From NCBI GenBank assembly GCA_022827225.1, contig JAJDTJ010000067.1, positions 1 through 64,000 on the forward strand: a stretch of 64,000 nucleotides of DNA, in the 5' to 3' direction. Below are positions 24,205 to 32,702 of the stretch, piece by piece. The stretch is from Candidatus Poribacteria bacterium. Lineage in GTDB: Bacteria; Poribacteria; WGA-4E; WGA-3G. The position numbers and the translations under genes were made by a program. How positions within the stretch are numbered: the first letter of the stretch is position 1; each line of letters begins with the position of its first letter. The notes below the pieces were generated by a model. It worked only from the letters and a program-made list of their open reading frames with translations. It was not told the origin of the DNA and made no database searches.

Positions 24205-25302
24205 TTAAAAGTAGCCTTTGTTATACATCACTAACATAATAACACCAACAACAAGGAGGCTTCCAAAGATAAGGAGGAACCAAGTTGCCCCGGAGGTCTT
24301 TTTCTCTACAATAACAGTCTGTGTCGCGGGTGGTGCCCGCGCCGGCGTTGTTGTCCCAGCGGTCGTCGTTACCGTTGGGGTCCCTTCAGCAGCTGCGAGG
24401 AGTTCCTCTTTGATTGCTGCCTCATCCGGTAACTCGTCAACAGTGAAGACCTCCACATTATCGCCATAAAATTTATCCGGGTTTTCCTCAACATAACTTG
24501 CTGCATAGTCTTCATCGCGATTTGTTCCGGGATCGACGTAATTCGGGTTCGGTTCCACACCTTGACTTTCGTAGTAATCCCGATAAAATTCATATTCGGC
24601 TTGCTTTTCGGCACTCCAGTGTGACCGATCGTAATTCCGATGGTGATAGTGCCAGAGGTAACTCCGTTGAATCGCGTGGTTGTAGTAGTCATGGAAGTAG
24701 ATACCGAACATCATGTTGTTAAACGTCTGCGCTGCTGCCATGCTGTATATTGGGTACCCCATGACTGGGTAATAACCACGGTAATTGTTGAGCGTAATCG
24801 TAGAACGTTGCTCTCGCCGGACCTTTGCGGTTCGACGATCGGCTGTTCTGACTTGGCGTTTCAAAGTACGGTTTTCTGCCTTGAGTTGCCGGACCTGTTT
24901 CCGGTTTCCTGCAGTCGTTGTGCGTTGTTGGCTGCGAGATGCGTTCCGCGTAGCCGTTGTGCTTCGAGTCGAATTTGGTGTCGTCGCTTTTGCTCTGCTT
25001 GTAGCCGTCTGTCTCTGCCGTGCCGCAGTGCTGGTGCGTGTACCGGTAGTTCTCGTTGAACTACTTCTGTTGTAGGTGCTACCTGTGCTGCGGGTCGTTC
25101 GCGTCGTTGAGCGTGTACTACTATAAGAACGTTTCGGTGTAGAACTCCGACGCGTTGAACTGCGACTAAAACTCCGGCTACGACTGAAGCTCCGTCCGCC
25201 ACCAAAACCGCCGCGGCGACTCTCTACAATATCCGGCGCGAAACTGAATAGAAAGACGACTAAAACCGTCAGCACTGAAAGTTGTTTTAATTTACGTTTC
25301 AC
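24205..25302 (-). CDS. Ser/Arg/Thr-rich exported protein with C-terminal membrane anchor
   Basis: A 365-residue protein. A signal peptide (residues 5-27, VLTVLVVFLFSFAPDIVES) is followed by a low-complexity Ser/Arg/Thr region to about 155. A Tyr/His-rich segment (about 170-260, with NNMMFGIYFHDYYNHAI) and a Thr/Pro-rich linker come next, then a C-terminal membrane helix (TWFLLIFGSLLVVGVIMLVM) and a short cytoplasmic tail. No catalytic motif is seen. It is probably a surface or periplasmic structural protein. It is the first gene of a two-gene unit with 23566-24195. Confidence 0.65.
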   Translation of the reverse strand: MKRKLKQLSVLTVLVVFLFSFAPDIVESRRGGFGGGRSFSRSRSFSRSSTRRSSTPKRSYSSTRSTTRTTRSTGSTYNRSSSTRTTGTRTSTAARQRQTATSRAKATTPNSTRSTTATRNASRSQQRTTTAGNRKQVRQLKAENRTLKRQVRTADRRTAKVRREQRSTITLNNYRGYYPVMGYPIYSMAAAQTFNNMMFGIYFHDYYNHAIQRSYLWHYHHRNYDRSHWSAEKQAEYEFYRDYYESQGVEPNPNYVDPGTNRDEDYAASYVEENPDKFYGDNVEVFTVDELPDEAAIKEELLAAAEGTPTVTTTAGTTTPARAPPATQTVIVEKKTSGATWFLLIFGSLLVVGVIMLVMYNKGYF

Positions 25303-25334
25303 CCTACGCCTCCTTGCATTTTTTCGTTAAAGAC

Positions 25335-25363
25335 TTGACAAAAGATATTGAATCTGTTAAAAT
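25335..25363 (+). promoter_or_regulatory. Promoter of tRNA-Arg
   Basis: TTGACA (25335-25340) and TAAAAT (25358-25363) are 17 bp apart, 49 bp upstream of the tRNA 5' end. Confidence 0.75.
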
Positions 25364-25411
25364 ATTTAAGAACTCAGACGTTAGCACCGATTTCACTTAT
25401 GAAATCCTTAT

Positions 25412-25485
<74 letters not shown>

Positions 25486-25677
25486 TTCTTTACTTTAAAC
25501 GGATGCTGTGCAAGACACATCATCACTACATAAAATTCCATACTTATATTTTAGAGTATCCTAACATTAAAAAGGATAGTTGTCAAGGATTTTTAACTTT
25601 CCGTACGCTATGCATCTTGACTTGATAGTAAACTTAACGCTTCCTTCAGCGGTAGCACCTAACAGAAAATGTTACAC

Positions 25678-25791
25678 TTTTAAGTAATTTTCGCGACAGC
25701 ACTTTTTAACGAAAACCCCCTTAGAAGCAAGATACCGTGTGGGTTCACACACGACGCTTCTTAACACGTAATGTTACACAGGTGTAACATT
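25678..25791. promoter_or_regulatory. Operator-like palindrome and half-site before the SMP-30 gene
   Basis: AATGTTACAC and GTGTAACATT form a perfect 10-bp inverted repeat with a 2-nt spacer (25770-25791), ending 13 bp before the ATG at 25805. The same half-site AATGTTACAC occurs 92 bp upstream at 25678-25687. A second palindrome, GTGTGggttCACAC, lies at about 25738-25750. These look like repressor sites for the downstream gene. Apart from these, 25486-25804 shows no gene. Confidence 0.55.
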
Positions 25792-25804
25792 TTGAGGGAA
25801 AAAT

Positions 25805-26689
25805 ATGCCACTTGACGTACGCGACGCACGATTATTAGATTTAGTTGATGCAGCGGCAGACATTGAACAAATCGCAACGGGGTGTCAATTTACCGAGGGG
25901 CCCCTCTGGCACGCGACCGGACAGTTCCTGCTCTTTAGCGACATTCCAGAAAATAAAATGCGGAAGTGGGATGCAGACGCCGGAATGACTGTCTTCCGCG
26001 ATCCATCTGGTAAATCAAACGGATTGACTTACGATAAAGGTGGACACCTCATCGCTTGTGAACACGCCAACCGGCGCGTATCGCTGACAACAGCCGATGG
26101 AGAGATACTCACAATCGCTTCACACTATCAAGGTAAACGCCTCAACAGCCCCAACGATATCGTCGTGAAATCTGACGGGAGCATTTATTTTACAGACCCA
26201 CCCTACGGACTCAGCGCAGCATACGGAGCGGAATCAGAAAAGGAACTCGATTTTCAAGGCGTCTATCGCTTATCACCCGACTACGAGACGCTGACCCTCC
26301 TCGTTGACGATTTTGACAGACCCAACGGCATCTGCTTTTCACCCGACGAATCCACCCTTTATATTAACGATACCGAACGGATGCATGTCCGCGCATTTGA
26401 CGTTCAACCTGACGGCACTATTACTAACGATCGCATCTTCGGTGAAGAAGAAGGAGACAACGGGAAACCTGATGGCATGAAGGTGGATGTCCAAGGGAAT
26501 GTTTATCTAACCGGGCCAGGCGGGATTTGGGTCTTCGCACCAGATGGCACCCACCTCGGCGTTATTCTCGTTCCTGAGCGGGCAGCGAACTTGGCGTGGG
26601 GCGGTGATGATTGGAAAACACTCTTCATCACGGCAAGTACCTCCGTCTATCGCGTCGTATGCCAAACAGTCGGAATCGCGGTACCCTAA
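25805..26689 (+). CDS. SMP-30/gluconolactonase/LRE family protein
   Basis: A 294-residue six-bladed propeller protein with family motifs: FTEGPLWH (first metal ligand Glu), SNGLTYD, LNSPNDIVVKSDGSIYFTDPPYG and PNGICFSPDE, then KPDGMKVD. These include the Asn/Asp ligands of the calcium or zinc site. It probably hydrolyses a sugar lactone. GAGGG lies upstream of the ATG, directly after a palindromic operator. The dut gene starts 5 bp after its stop, suggesting co-transcription although the functions differ. Confidence 0.88.
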   Translation: MPLDVRDARLLDLVDAAADIEQIATGCQFTEGPLWHATGQFLLFSDIPENKMRKWDADAGMTVFRDPSGKSNGLTYDKGGHLIACEHANRRVSLTTADGEILTIASHYQGKRLNSPNDIVVKSDGSIYFTDPPYGLSAAYGAESEKELDFQGVYRLSPDYETLTLLVDDFDRPNGICFSPDESTLYINDTERMHVRAFDVQPDGTITNDRIFGEEEGDNGKPDGMKVDVQGNVYLTGPGGIWVFAPDGTHLGVILVPERAANLAWGGDDWKTLFITASTSVYRVVCQTVGIAVP

Positions 26690-26694
26690 TAACA

Positions 26695-27126
26695 ATGAAA
26701 ATTAAAATCAAACGCATAGATAAAACGCTTTCGTTGCCGAAATATGAGACAGCAGGCTCCGTCGGCTTTGATCTTATCTGTCGAGAGTCCGCAGAGATTC
26801 CGCCGCAATCTATTGTCCTCATCCCTGCGAATGTCATCGTCGAAACGCCACCGGGTTATATGCTAATGGTCTGTTTGCGGAGCAGTACACCCCGTAAATT
26901 CGGACTGATGATGCCGCAAGGTGTCGGGATCGTTGATAACGACTACTGTGGCGAGGAAGACGAATTGAAAATTCAGGTCTACAATTTCACGGACGAAATC
27001 GTCAATGTTGAGAGAGGCAGTCGGATCGCACAAGGGATCTTTGTCCGTGTAGGGACAGCGGAATGGAACGAAGTCGAACAGATGACCGCCGCTTCAAGAG
27101 GCGGGTTTGGCAGCACAGACCGCTAA
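26695..27126 (+). CDS. dut: dUTP diphosphatase
   Basis: A trimeric-type dUTPase of 143 residues. Motif 1 is GSVGFDL, motif 2 includes RSSTPRKFG, motif 3 is GVGIVDNDYCGEEDE, motif 4 is RGSRIAQGIF and motif 5 is RGGFGSTDR at the C-terminus. It converts dUTP to dUMP, the substrate of ThyA encoded just downstream. ATG 26695 is the only start that leaves out the overlap with the SMP-30 gene; a longer in-frame opening at 26611 lies inside that gene. Confidence 0.92.
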   Translation: MKIKIKRIDKTLSLPKYETAGSVGFDLICRESAEIPPQSIVLIPANVIVETPPGYMLMVCLRSSTPRKFGLMMPQGVGIVDNDYCGEEDELKIQVYNFTDEIVNVERGSRIAQGIFVRVGTAEWNEVEQMTAASRGGFGSTDR

Positions 27127-27213
27127 CTTTCTGCTATCAGCGATATGAACACCCTTGTAGGAGGCGTTTTTAACCGCGAGGCATAACGTGCGTTAAGTAT
27201 AAAAGGAGTGCCA

Positions 27214-27237
27214 ATGGCAAACGTTGGCAATCAATAG
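27214..27237 (+). CDS. Possible 7-codon minicistron before thyA
   Basis: AAAAGGAG (27201-27208) stands in front of ATG-GCA-AAC, which reads seven codons (MANVGNQ) and ends TAG at 27235-27237, only 7 bp before the thyA ATG. The strong RBS therefore serves this mini-ORF rather than thyA directly. It may couple thyA translation, or it may mark a lost base in the thyA start region. Confidence 0.3.
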   Translation: MANVGNQ

Positions 27238-27244
27238 GCATCAG

Positions 27245-28042
27245 ATGAAACAGTACCTTGAAGGACTTCAGCAGATTTTGGATACCGGTGTCGACCGAAT
27301 GGGCAGAAACGGGAAAACTCGAGCGATCTTCGGGATGCAGATGCGATATAACATGGAAGACGGATTTCCGGCTGTAACGACCAAGAAACTCGCATTCCGA
27401 TCCGTTAAAGCCGAGCTCTTAGGGTTCCTGCGCGGCTACGATCACGCCGAGCAGTTTGAGAAACTCGGAACACAGATATGGAACGCAAACGCCGATGCCT
27501 GGGGACGTGATGGGTACCTTGGACGGATATACGGTGTCCAATGGCGAAAGTGGAAAACTGAAGAAGGGTCAATTGATCAACTCGCCAAGGTTATCGAACA
27601 ACTCCAGACAAACCCACATAGCCGGAAACATATTGTTACGGCGTGGAATCCAGCCGAATTAGAGGAGATGGCATTGACACCGTGCCACATGTGCTTTCAA
27701 TTTTTTATCGCGGATGACAAGTTGTCGCTTCAGATGTATCAACCGAGTTGTGATATGTTCTTAGGTGTCCCCTTTAATATCGCCTCGTATGCCCTCCTTC
27801 TGCACATGGTGGCTCAAGTAACAGACTTAACGCCTCATGAATTCATCCATACGTTAGGGGATGCTCACATCTATCATGCACATTTTGAAGCCGTCGAAAT
27901 GCAATTGAAACGCGAACCTTATCCACTCCCGCAACTCGCTTTAAATCCAGAGATTAAGTCTATTGATGCTTTCAAAATGCAGCACATTCAGTTAGAAAAT
28001 TATCAACACCACGATGCGATTCGCGCACCTATGATTGTCTAA
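27245..28042 (+). CDS. thyA: Thymidylate synthase
   Basis: A 265-residue ThyA-type synthase that makes dTMP from dUMP using methylene-tetrahydrofolate. The N-terminal KTRAIFGMQMRYNM segment binds phosphate. The nucleophile is in LTPCHMCFQFF. The QPSCDMFLGVPFNIASYALL and HIYHAHFEAV blocks are also conserved, and it ends with the family's short APMIV-type tail (API/APMIV). ATG 27245 is homologous to usual starts; a TTG at 27224 is in frame but less likely. It lies between dut and folA, forming a thymidylate-synthesis module. Confidence 0.93.
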   Translation: MKQYLEGLQQILDTGVDRMGRNGKTRAIFGMQMRYNMEDGFPAVTTKKLAFRSVKAELLGFLRGYDHAEQFEKLGTQIWNANADAWGRDGYLGRIYGVQWRKWKTEEGSIDQLAKVIEQLQTNPHSRKHIVTAWNPAELEEMALTPCHMCFQFFIADDKLSLQMYQPSCDMFLGVPFNIASYALLLHMVAQVTDLTPHEFIHTLGDAHIYHAHFEAVEMQLKREPYPLPQLALNPEIKSIDAFKMQHIQLENYQHHDAIRAPMIV

Positions 28043-28062
28043 TGTTTAATAGGAGAATCAAG

Positions 28063-28872
28063 ATGATCAAAAAAATAAAAGGGCTGATACTTCTCGCCAT
28101 AAGTCCTATAGTAGTGCTCACAGGTTGCGGAGATGCCAGCGGTGGATACGGTGTTTTTAGAAGTCGGGACATGGTTACTGTGTTTGTCCCTTTGCCAGAT
28201 ACATCTGAAATCGCTGAAGTTAAAATCGACGATAAAGCACTGCATATAAATATCGACACAGGCGAAAAGATTGTGCCACGCGTCATCCAACTTCGAGGTC
28301 GATTCTTCCCAGTTGCCGAACCTGACGAAACTGTTGAAATCCATGGGGAAAATAGAATCAACGGCTACGTTGTCATCCATTTAAGAGCATTCGACACAAA
28401 ACATAAAGTCTCAAAATTCATCAAACTTCATGTCTCCAAATTCTACGATTTCAAAATAATGAATTCCGGAGAGAAATCCGAACTTTTTGATAATTCAGGC
28501 ACTTTTCGATTCGGGGACAAAATCATAGCTTACTGTAGACTTCAAGGCAACATAGATTCACAAGCGAAAGGATTTAAAATCAACATTGGACCCGTTGAGA
28601 TTAAGCACACAGAAGGGACCGTAAACACGCATGCAATCACTGAAGATGTAATTGGAGAACGTATCTTGATTTTGGAAAACTATGAGATCGATACGGATAA
28701 AAGGATACAGAACCTCCATTTTCTGCTCAAAGACCTTGCACCCGATGAGACAGCCAAAGTTGAGGAAGTAAAGAACCTTGGCGACAGGATTGTTATCGCA
28801 GAATTGGCAGTTGAACCTCAAGAAAAACAATTTCTGAAACCTCAATTACCTGAGCACATTTCTGATAGATGA
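28063..28872 (+). CDS. Hypothetical lipoprotein
   Basis: A 269-residue protein. The signal peptide KGLILLAISPIVVLTGC ends with a lipobox (LTGC), so it is predicted to be a lipoprotein. The mature part is beta-rich and charged with no family I recognise. AGGAGAATC precedes ATG 28063, 20 bp after the thyA stop, so it sits inside the dut-thyA-folA run. Its presence between thyA and folA is unexplained. Confidence 0.65.
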   Translation: MIKKIKGLILLAISPIVVLTGCGDASGGYGVFRSRDMVTVFVPLPDTSEIAEVKIDDKALHINIDTGEKIVPRVIQLRGRFFPVAEPDETVEIHGENRINGYVVIHLRAFDTKHKVSKFIKLHVSKFYDFKIMNSGEKSELFDNSGTFRFGDKIIAYCRLQGNIDSQAKGFKINIGPVEIKHTEGTVNTHAITEDVIGERILILENYEIDTDKRIQNLHFLLKDLAPDETAKVEEVKNLGDRIVIAELAVEPQEKQFLKPQLPEHISDR

Positions 28873-28935
28873 TTCGCAGCAGAAATCACACACATCGTTA
28901 CAACCCAATATATAATGCAGCGGAGCGGGGAAACA

Positions 28936-29040
28936 ATGGAATACAAAAAACAGAACGGAAATAACTTCGCGGAACCAGGACAAAACGGTAACCCTCTCGA
29001 AGAAGAATTGACACTATCAGAGGAAGGAGCAGAACCGTAA
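28936..29040 (+). CDS. Small acidic 34-aa ORF coupled to folA
   Basis: GCGGGGAAACA precedes an ATG at 28936, and the frame ends TAA at 29038-29040, one base before the folA start. The product begins MEYKKQNGNNF and is Glu-rich at the C-terminus (EEELTLSEEGAEP). The folA RBS (GGAAGGAG) lies within it, so its translation could control folA. It may be non-coding. Confidence 0.35.
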   Translation: MEYKKQNGNNFAEPGQNGNPLEEELTLSEEGAEP

Positions 29041-29041
29041 A

Positions 29042-29536
29042 ATGTTGATCTCAATGATCGCTGCGATGGATAAAAATAGACTCATCGGCAACGGGCCGGA
29101 CATCCCGTGGCAAATGCCTGCCGACCAGCGACATTTCCGAGACATAACCCTCGGCAAACCCGTCGTTATGGGACGTAAGACTTTCGAGACCCTCAAAAAG
29201 CCTTTACCAAAGCGGCTCAACATTATTCTCACGCGGAATACAGATTACAAGGCTCCAGAAGGCTGTATCGTCGCACATGCAGTAGACGATATTATTAAAC
29301 ACTGTGAGGCATTAGAAACAGAAGAACTCATGATATGCGGTGGCGCACCGATATACCAAGCTTTTTTACCGCACGCCGATAGGCTCTATATCACGCAGAT
29401 CCATGCTACATTTGAAGGTGATGTCCATTTCCCAGCATTCGATACGCAGGCGTGGCAAGAAGTAAAACGCATTGACAGAGCACCTGATAAGAAAAACCCG
29501 TATCCGTACAGTTTCCTATTTTTAGAAAGAAGATAG
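29042..29536 (+). CDS. folA: Dihydrofolate reductase
   Basis: A 164-residue DHFR that regenerates tetrahydrofolate after the ThyA reaction. It has the usual opening (SMIAAMDKNRLIGNGPDIPW), the catalytic acid in MPADQRHFRD, the NADPH-binding VVMGRKTFE and the late ICGGAPIYQAFLPHADRLYIT block. The length matches bacterial FolA. Confidence 0.94.
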   Translation: MLISMIAAMDKNRLIGNGPDIPWQMPADQRHFRDITLGKPVVMGRKTFETLKKPLPKRLNIILTRNTDYKAPEGCIVAHAVDDIIKHCEALETEELMICGGAPIYQAFLPHADRLYITQIHATFEGDVHFPAFDTQAWQEVKRIDRAPDKKNPYPYSFLFLERR

Positions 29537-29549
29537 AGAGGAAATATCC

Positions 29550-30182
29550 GTGATTAACCTGTGTATGCTCTCTGGCTCCTTTGAATATGACTCTGAAGCA
29601 TCTTTAAAGGCGTTCAAAGCGTTTGTTGAAAAACACTATCCAATCAAAACCGATCTAATCATCTACAGTTCAGAGGACGATGATCCATCTTTGGCAGCAT
29701 TGGATAACGCAGATGCCTTGTTGGTTTTTACGCGTCGTCTTAATACCGAAGGGGCATCCCTGAAGCGATTTCAAGACTATTGTGAACAAGGCAGACCCCT
29801 TGTCGGTGTCAGGACAGCCAGCCACGCGTATCAAAATTGGCTCGCATTTGACAAAGATGTTCTCGGCGGCGACTATCAGGGACATTACGGCCACGGACCG
29901 ATGACGCGTGTCGAAATAGTGGAGGCGGAACATCCTATTCTCAAGCGGATTCCGGCGTTTGACTGTTATGGGAGTCTTTACAAAAATCCATCACTTCGTG
30001 AGGATACATCCCTACTCCTGATGGGGCGGACAGATGAACACTCGGAACCGGTAGCATGGACACGCTTGCATAACGGCGGTCGCGTCTGTTACACCTCTCT
30101 CGGACATCAGAGAGATTTTAAAGTAGAACCCTTTCTGCGATTTCTCGCCCAAAGTGTTTTGTGGGTATCAGAGGAGATTTAG
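29550..30182 (+). CDS. ThuA-like family protein
   Basis: A 210-residue protein of the ThuA/trehalose-utilisation fold, a class-I glutamine-amidotransferase-like domain. It has the central RPLVGVRTASHAY block and later GGDYQGHYGHGP and GRVCYTSLGHQRDF. The GTG start follows GAGGAAAT, 13 bp after folA. The exact function is unknown; related proteins are often found with sugar-metabolism genes, and nagA follows 24 bp downstream. Confidence 0.8.
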   Translation: MINLCMLSGSFEYDSEASLKAFKAFVEKHYPIKTDLIIYSSEDDDPSLAALDNADALLVFTRRLNTEGASLKRFQDYCEQGRPLVGVRTASHAYQNWLAFDKDVLGGDYQGHYGHGPMTRVEIVEAEHPILKRIPAFDCYGSLYKNPSLREDTSLLLMGRTDEHSEPVAWTRLHNGGRVCYTSLGHQRDFKVEPFLRFLAQSVLWVSEEI

Positions 30183-30206
30183 CGGAATTAAGGCACGTTT
30201 GGAGCA

Positions 30207-31466
30207 ATGGAAACACTTACCATAGTGAATGGCGACATCTATACCCCGACACACTTCGGACAGGGGAACATCGTTATTCAAGATGACACAATTTCAGAAA
30301 TCACCACAGAGACACGTCAACCGTCAGGACAGGTTATCGATGCCTCTAACTGCCTTGTAATTCCGGGATTAATTGATGGATTGATACACGGCGGTGGCGG
30401 CTGTGATACGATGACAGGCGAAATTGAAGACATCGCGACAATCGCACGGGCGCATGCTCGCAACGGTGTCACCTCGCTCGTGTTAGGTATATCTTCGGGG
30501 AGCATGGCACAAATTAATAGTGCTTTAACGGCGATTGCACACGTCGTTGATGAACCTGTAGCAGACGGTTCACGGATTTTAGGTTCTTATGTTGAAGGGA
30601 AATTCGGGAGCCTCGCGAAAAACGGTGCACAGAACGCCAAGTATATTACGCCACCGAACTTTGAAGAATTCCACGCCATGTGGGCAGCCTCTGACGGGAC
30701 GTTGAAAGTGATCTCTGTTGCCCCAGAAAACGATGAGAACCTCCAGTTTATCAAGCACCTTGCAACCTACAAGACAGATGCATACAACGACATCGTCATC
30801 GCCATGGGGCATACAAACGCCACATATCAACAAGCAATGGCAGCCATTGATGCAGGTATAACACGCGCAACACATACTTACAACGGTATGAGCGGAATGC
30901 ATCATCGCGAACTCGGAGCAGTTGAAGCCGTGATCGCCCACCCAAATATTCATGCCGAACTCATTGTTGACGAACATCACGTCCACCCGTTTTGGGGGAA
31001 CAACCTCATTGAACAAAAAGGTGTTCAATCGGTCGGGCTAATCACAGATTGTACAGAACTGGCGGGCGTTCCGACCGAAGAGTGGCAGACATCAGCGACA
31101 TACGTTGCAGAACTTGATGCTTACCGCCTTAATGAAGGCGCAATCTCCGAAAGCGATACTGCTTTTGAAGCAGGTACCACAGAGAAATACGTCCGCGATG
31201 GCGCAATGTGGCTTGATGTCGGCAAACCGACGGAACGTCTCGCCGGGGCAACCATTACGCTCATGGAGGGCGTCCGAAATGTCGTGAATTGGGGACATTC
31301 GCTAAGTGAGGCGCTAACGATGGCGACGTTAACACCCGCTCAAAATTTAGGCGTTGCTGCAGCCGTCGGGTCAATTGCAACCGGTAAAATCGCAGATATT
31401 GCGATTGTCGACGAAAATTTAAGCGTTAAAAGCACTATTTTACGTGGAAAATTGCTAAAAAACTAA
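30207..31466 (+). CDS. nagA: N-acetylglucosamine-6-phosphate deacetylase
   Basis: A 419-residue amidohydrolase. It has the family opening IPGLIDGLIHGGGG, the metal-binding His in MGHTNATYQQA, the ATHTYNGMSGMHHRELG block and the catalytic Asp in LITDCTELAG. The C-terminal LTPAQNLGVAAAVGSIATGK is also conserved. It removes acetate from GlcNAc-6-P in amino-sugar recycling or use. The substrate could also be GalNAc-6-P. Confidence 0.85.
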   Translation: METLTIVNGDIYTPTHFGQGNIVIQDDTISEITTETRQPSGQVIDASNCLVIPGLIDGLIHGGGGCDTMTGEIEDIATIARAHARNGVTSLVLGISSGSMAQINSALTAIAHVVDEPVADGSRILGSYVEGKFGSLAKNGAQNAKYITPPNFEEFHAMWAASDGTLKVISVAPENDENLQFIKHLATYKTDAYNDIVIAMGHTNATYQQAMAAIDAGITRATHTYNGMSGMHHRELGAVEAVIAHPNIHAELIVDEHHVHPFWGNNLIEQKGVQSVGLITDCTELAGVPTEEWQTSATYVAELDAYRLNEGAISESDTAFEAGTTEKYVRDGAMWLDVGKPTERLAGATITLMEGVRNVVNWGHSLSEALTMATLTPAQNLGVAAAVGSIATGKIADIAIVDENLSVKSTILRGKLLKN

Positions 31467-31514
31467 AAAATTAGTGAAATTTTACTGTTTTTTACGTTTT
31501 TTCTGAAATAAAAT

Positions 31515-31543
31515 TTGACAATCAGGTTTTCACAGTGTATAAT
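31515..31543 (+). promoter_or_regulatory. Consensus promoter of the ribosomal super-cluster
   Basis: TTGACA (31515-31520) and TATAAT (31538-31543) match consensus perfectly with a 17-bp spacer. Transcription should begin near 31550, giving a leader of about 190 nt before rpsL. Confidence 0.85.
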
Positions 31544-31655
31544 ATTTACTTTGGAAACCCTATCAAATCTTTTTTCAAGAAAGGGGCGACTATCGGGAAA
31601 CATTCTAACGTTGTTTTGACATTTCACGTTAATGTGTTCTGCTGAAGTTGTAATG

Positions 31656-31674
31656 CCCCGCGCGGGGTTTTTTT
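31656..31674 (+). terminator. Hairpin plus T-run in the rpsL leader (possible attenuator)
   Basis: CCCCGCGCGGGG is self-complementary and is followed directly by seven T residues. It lies about 110 nt downstream of the promoter and 69 nt upstream of rpsL with no other promoter visible in between, so all rpsL transcription would pass it. Confidence 0.65.
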
Positions 31675-31742
31675 AATGTCGGAAACCTTTTAGGAAAAAG
31701 ACAGAGCCAAAAAAGCCAGAAATTTTATACCGGAGGTATGCA

Positions 31743-32114
31743 ATGCCAACGATTAATCAGTTAATTAAAAAGCCTCGCAAGAGATCACGAAAGAAAACGA
31801 AATCACCAGTCCTTGAACAGTGCCCCCAACGGCGTGGTATTTGTCTACAGGTAAAAACGATTACGCCGAAAAAACCGAATTCCGCACTGCGTAAAGTGGC
31901 GCGTGTGCGTTTCACGACCGGCTACGAAGCGACGTGTTACATTCCGGGGATTGATCACAATCTGCAAGAACACTCGGTCGTTTTGGTCCGTGGCGGTAGA
32001 GTCAAGGACCTCTCAAACGTACGTTATCATATCGTTCGCGGGCAGCTTGATACAGCAGGTGTTGAAAATCGCCGACAAGGGCGTTCAAAGTATGGGGCAA
32101 GGAAGCCCGAATAA
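31743..32114 (+). CDS. rpsL: 30S ribosomal protein S12
   Basis: A 123-residue S12 forming the decoding centre of the small subunit. The conserved [20 protein letters not shown] loop and the [20 protein letters not shown] segment are intact; these hold the lysines where streptomycin resistance arises in other bacteria. GGAGG precedes the ATG. It is the first gene of the str part of the cluster. Confidence 0.97.
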   Translation: MPTINQLIKKPRKRSRKKTKSPVLEQCPQRRGICLQVKTITPKKPNSALRKVARVRFTTGYEATCYIPGIDHNLQEHSVVLVRGGRVKDLSNVRYHIVRGQLDTAGVENRRQGRSKYGARKPE

Positions 32115-32173
32115 TTACGCCTGAATAATTACGCCGAATAATTACGCCTGAATAATTTACGGAGGAGAGTCGG

Positions 32174-32644
32174 ATGCCGAGACGTGGAAACATCAGTAAA
32201 CGGGATGTCAGTCCCGACGCAACTTATAACAGTAAGCTCGTATCAAAGTTTATCAACAACCTCATGTTGGATGGGAAAAAAAGCACTGCGCAAGCCATCC
32301 TATATGAAAGTTTCAAGATCATTGAAGATCGGGCAGATGAAGACGGGTTTTCCGTGTTCCGTCAAGCGATTAACAATGTGAAACCGGTACTCGAAATTCG
32401 TCCTCGGCGCGTAGGAAGTCAGACCTACCAGGTTCCGGTTGATGTCAAGGCTGAACGGAAACAACGTTTGGCTTTCACGTGGATTATTCAAGCGGCTCGT
32501 GCACGGGGCGAAAGACGCATGGCAGAACGCCTTGCAGGTGAAATCCTTGAAGCCTCGCGCAACGAAGGCGGCGCGATCCGTAGAAAACAGGAACAGCATC
32601 GAATGGCGGAAGCCAACCGCGCTTTTGCGCATTATCGATGGTAA
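32174..32644 (+). CDS. rpsG: 30S ribosomal protein S7
   Basis: A 156-residue S7, the primary binder of the 16S 3' domain. It has the typical opening MPRRGNISKRDVSPDATYNS and the VKPVLEIRPRRVGS block. GGAGGAG lies upstream. The gap after rpsL holds three copies of the short unit CGAATAATTACGCC or close variants (about 32108-32155). Confidence 0.97.
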   Translation: MPRRGNISKRDVSPDATYNSKLVSKFINNLMLDGKKSTAQAILYESFKIIEDRADEDGFSVFRQAINNVKPVLEIRPRRVGSQTYQVPVDVKAERKQRLAFTWIIQAARARGERRMAERLAGEILEASRNEGGAIRRKQEQHRMAEANRAFAHYRW

Positions 32645-32702
32645 CAGTGTAAGCGCGATGACTGCAGAAATATGCACAGCGTAAAGAAGGAGTCGTTCAA
32701 CC

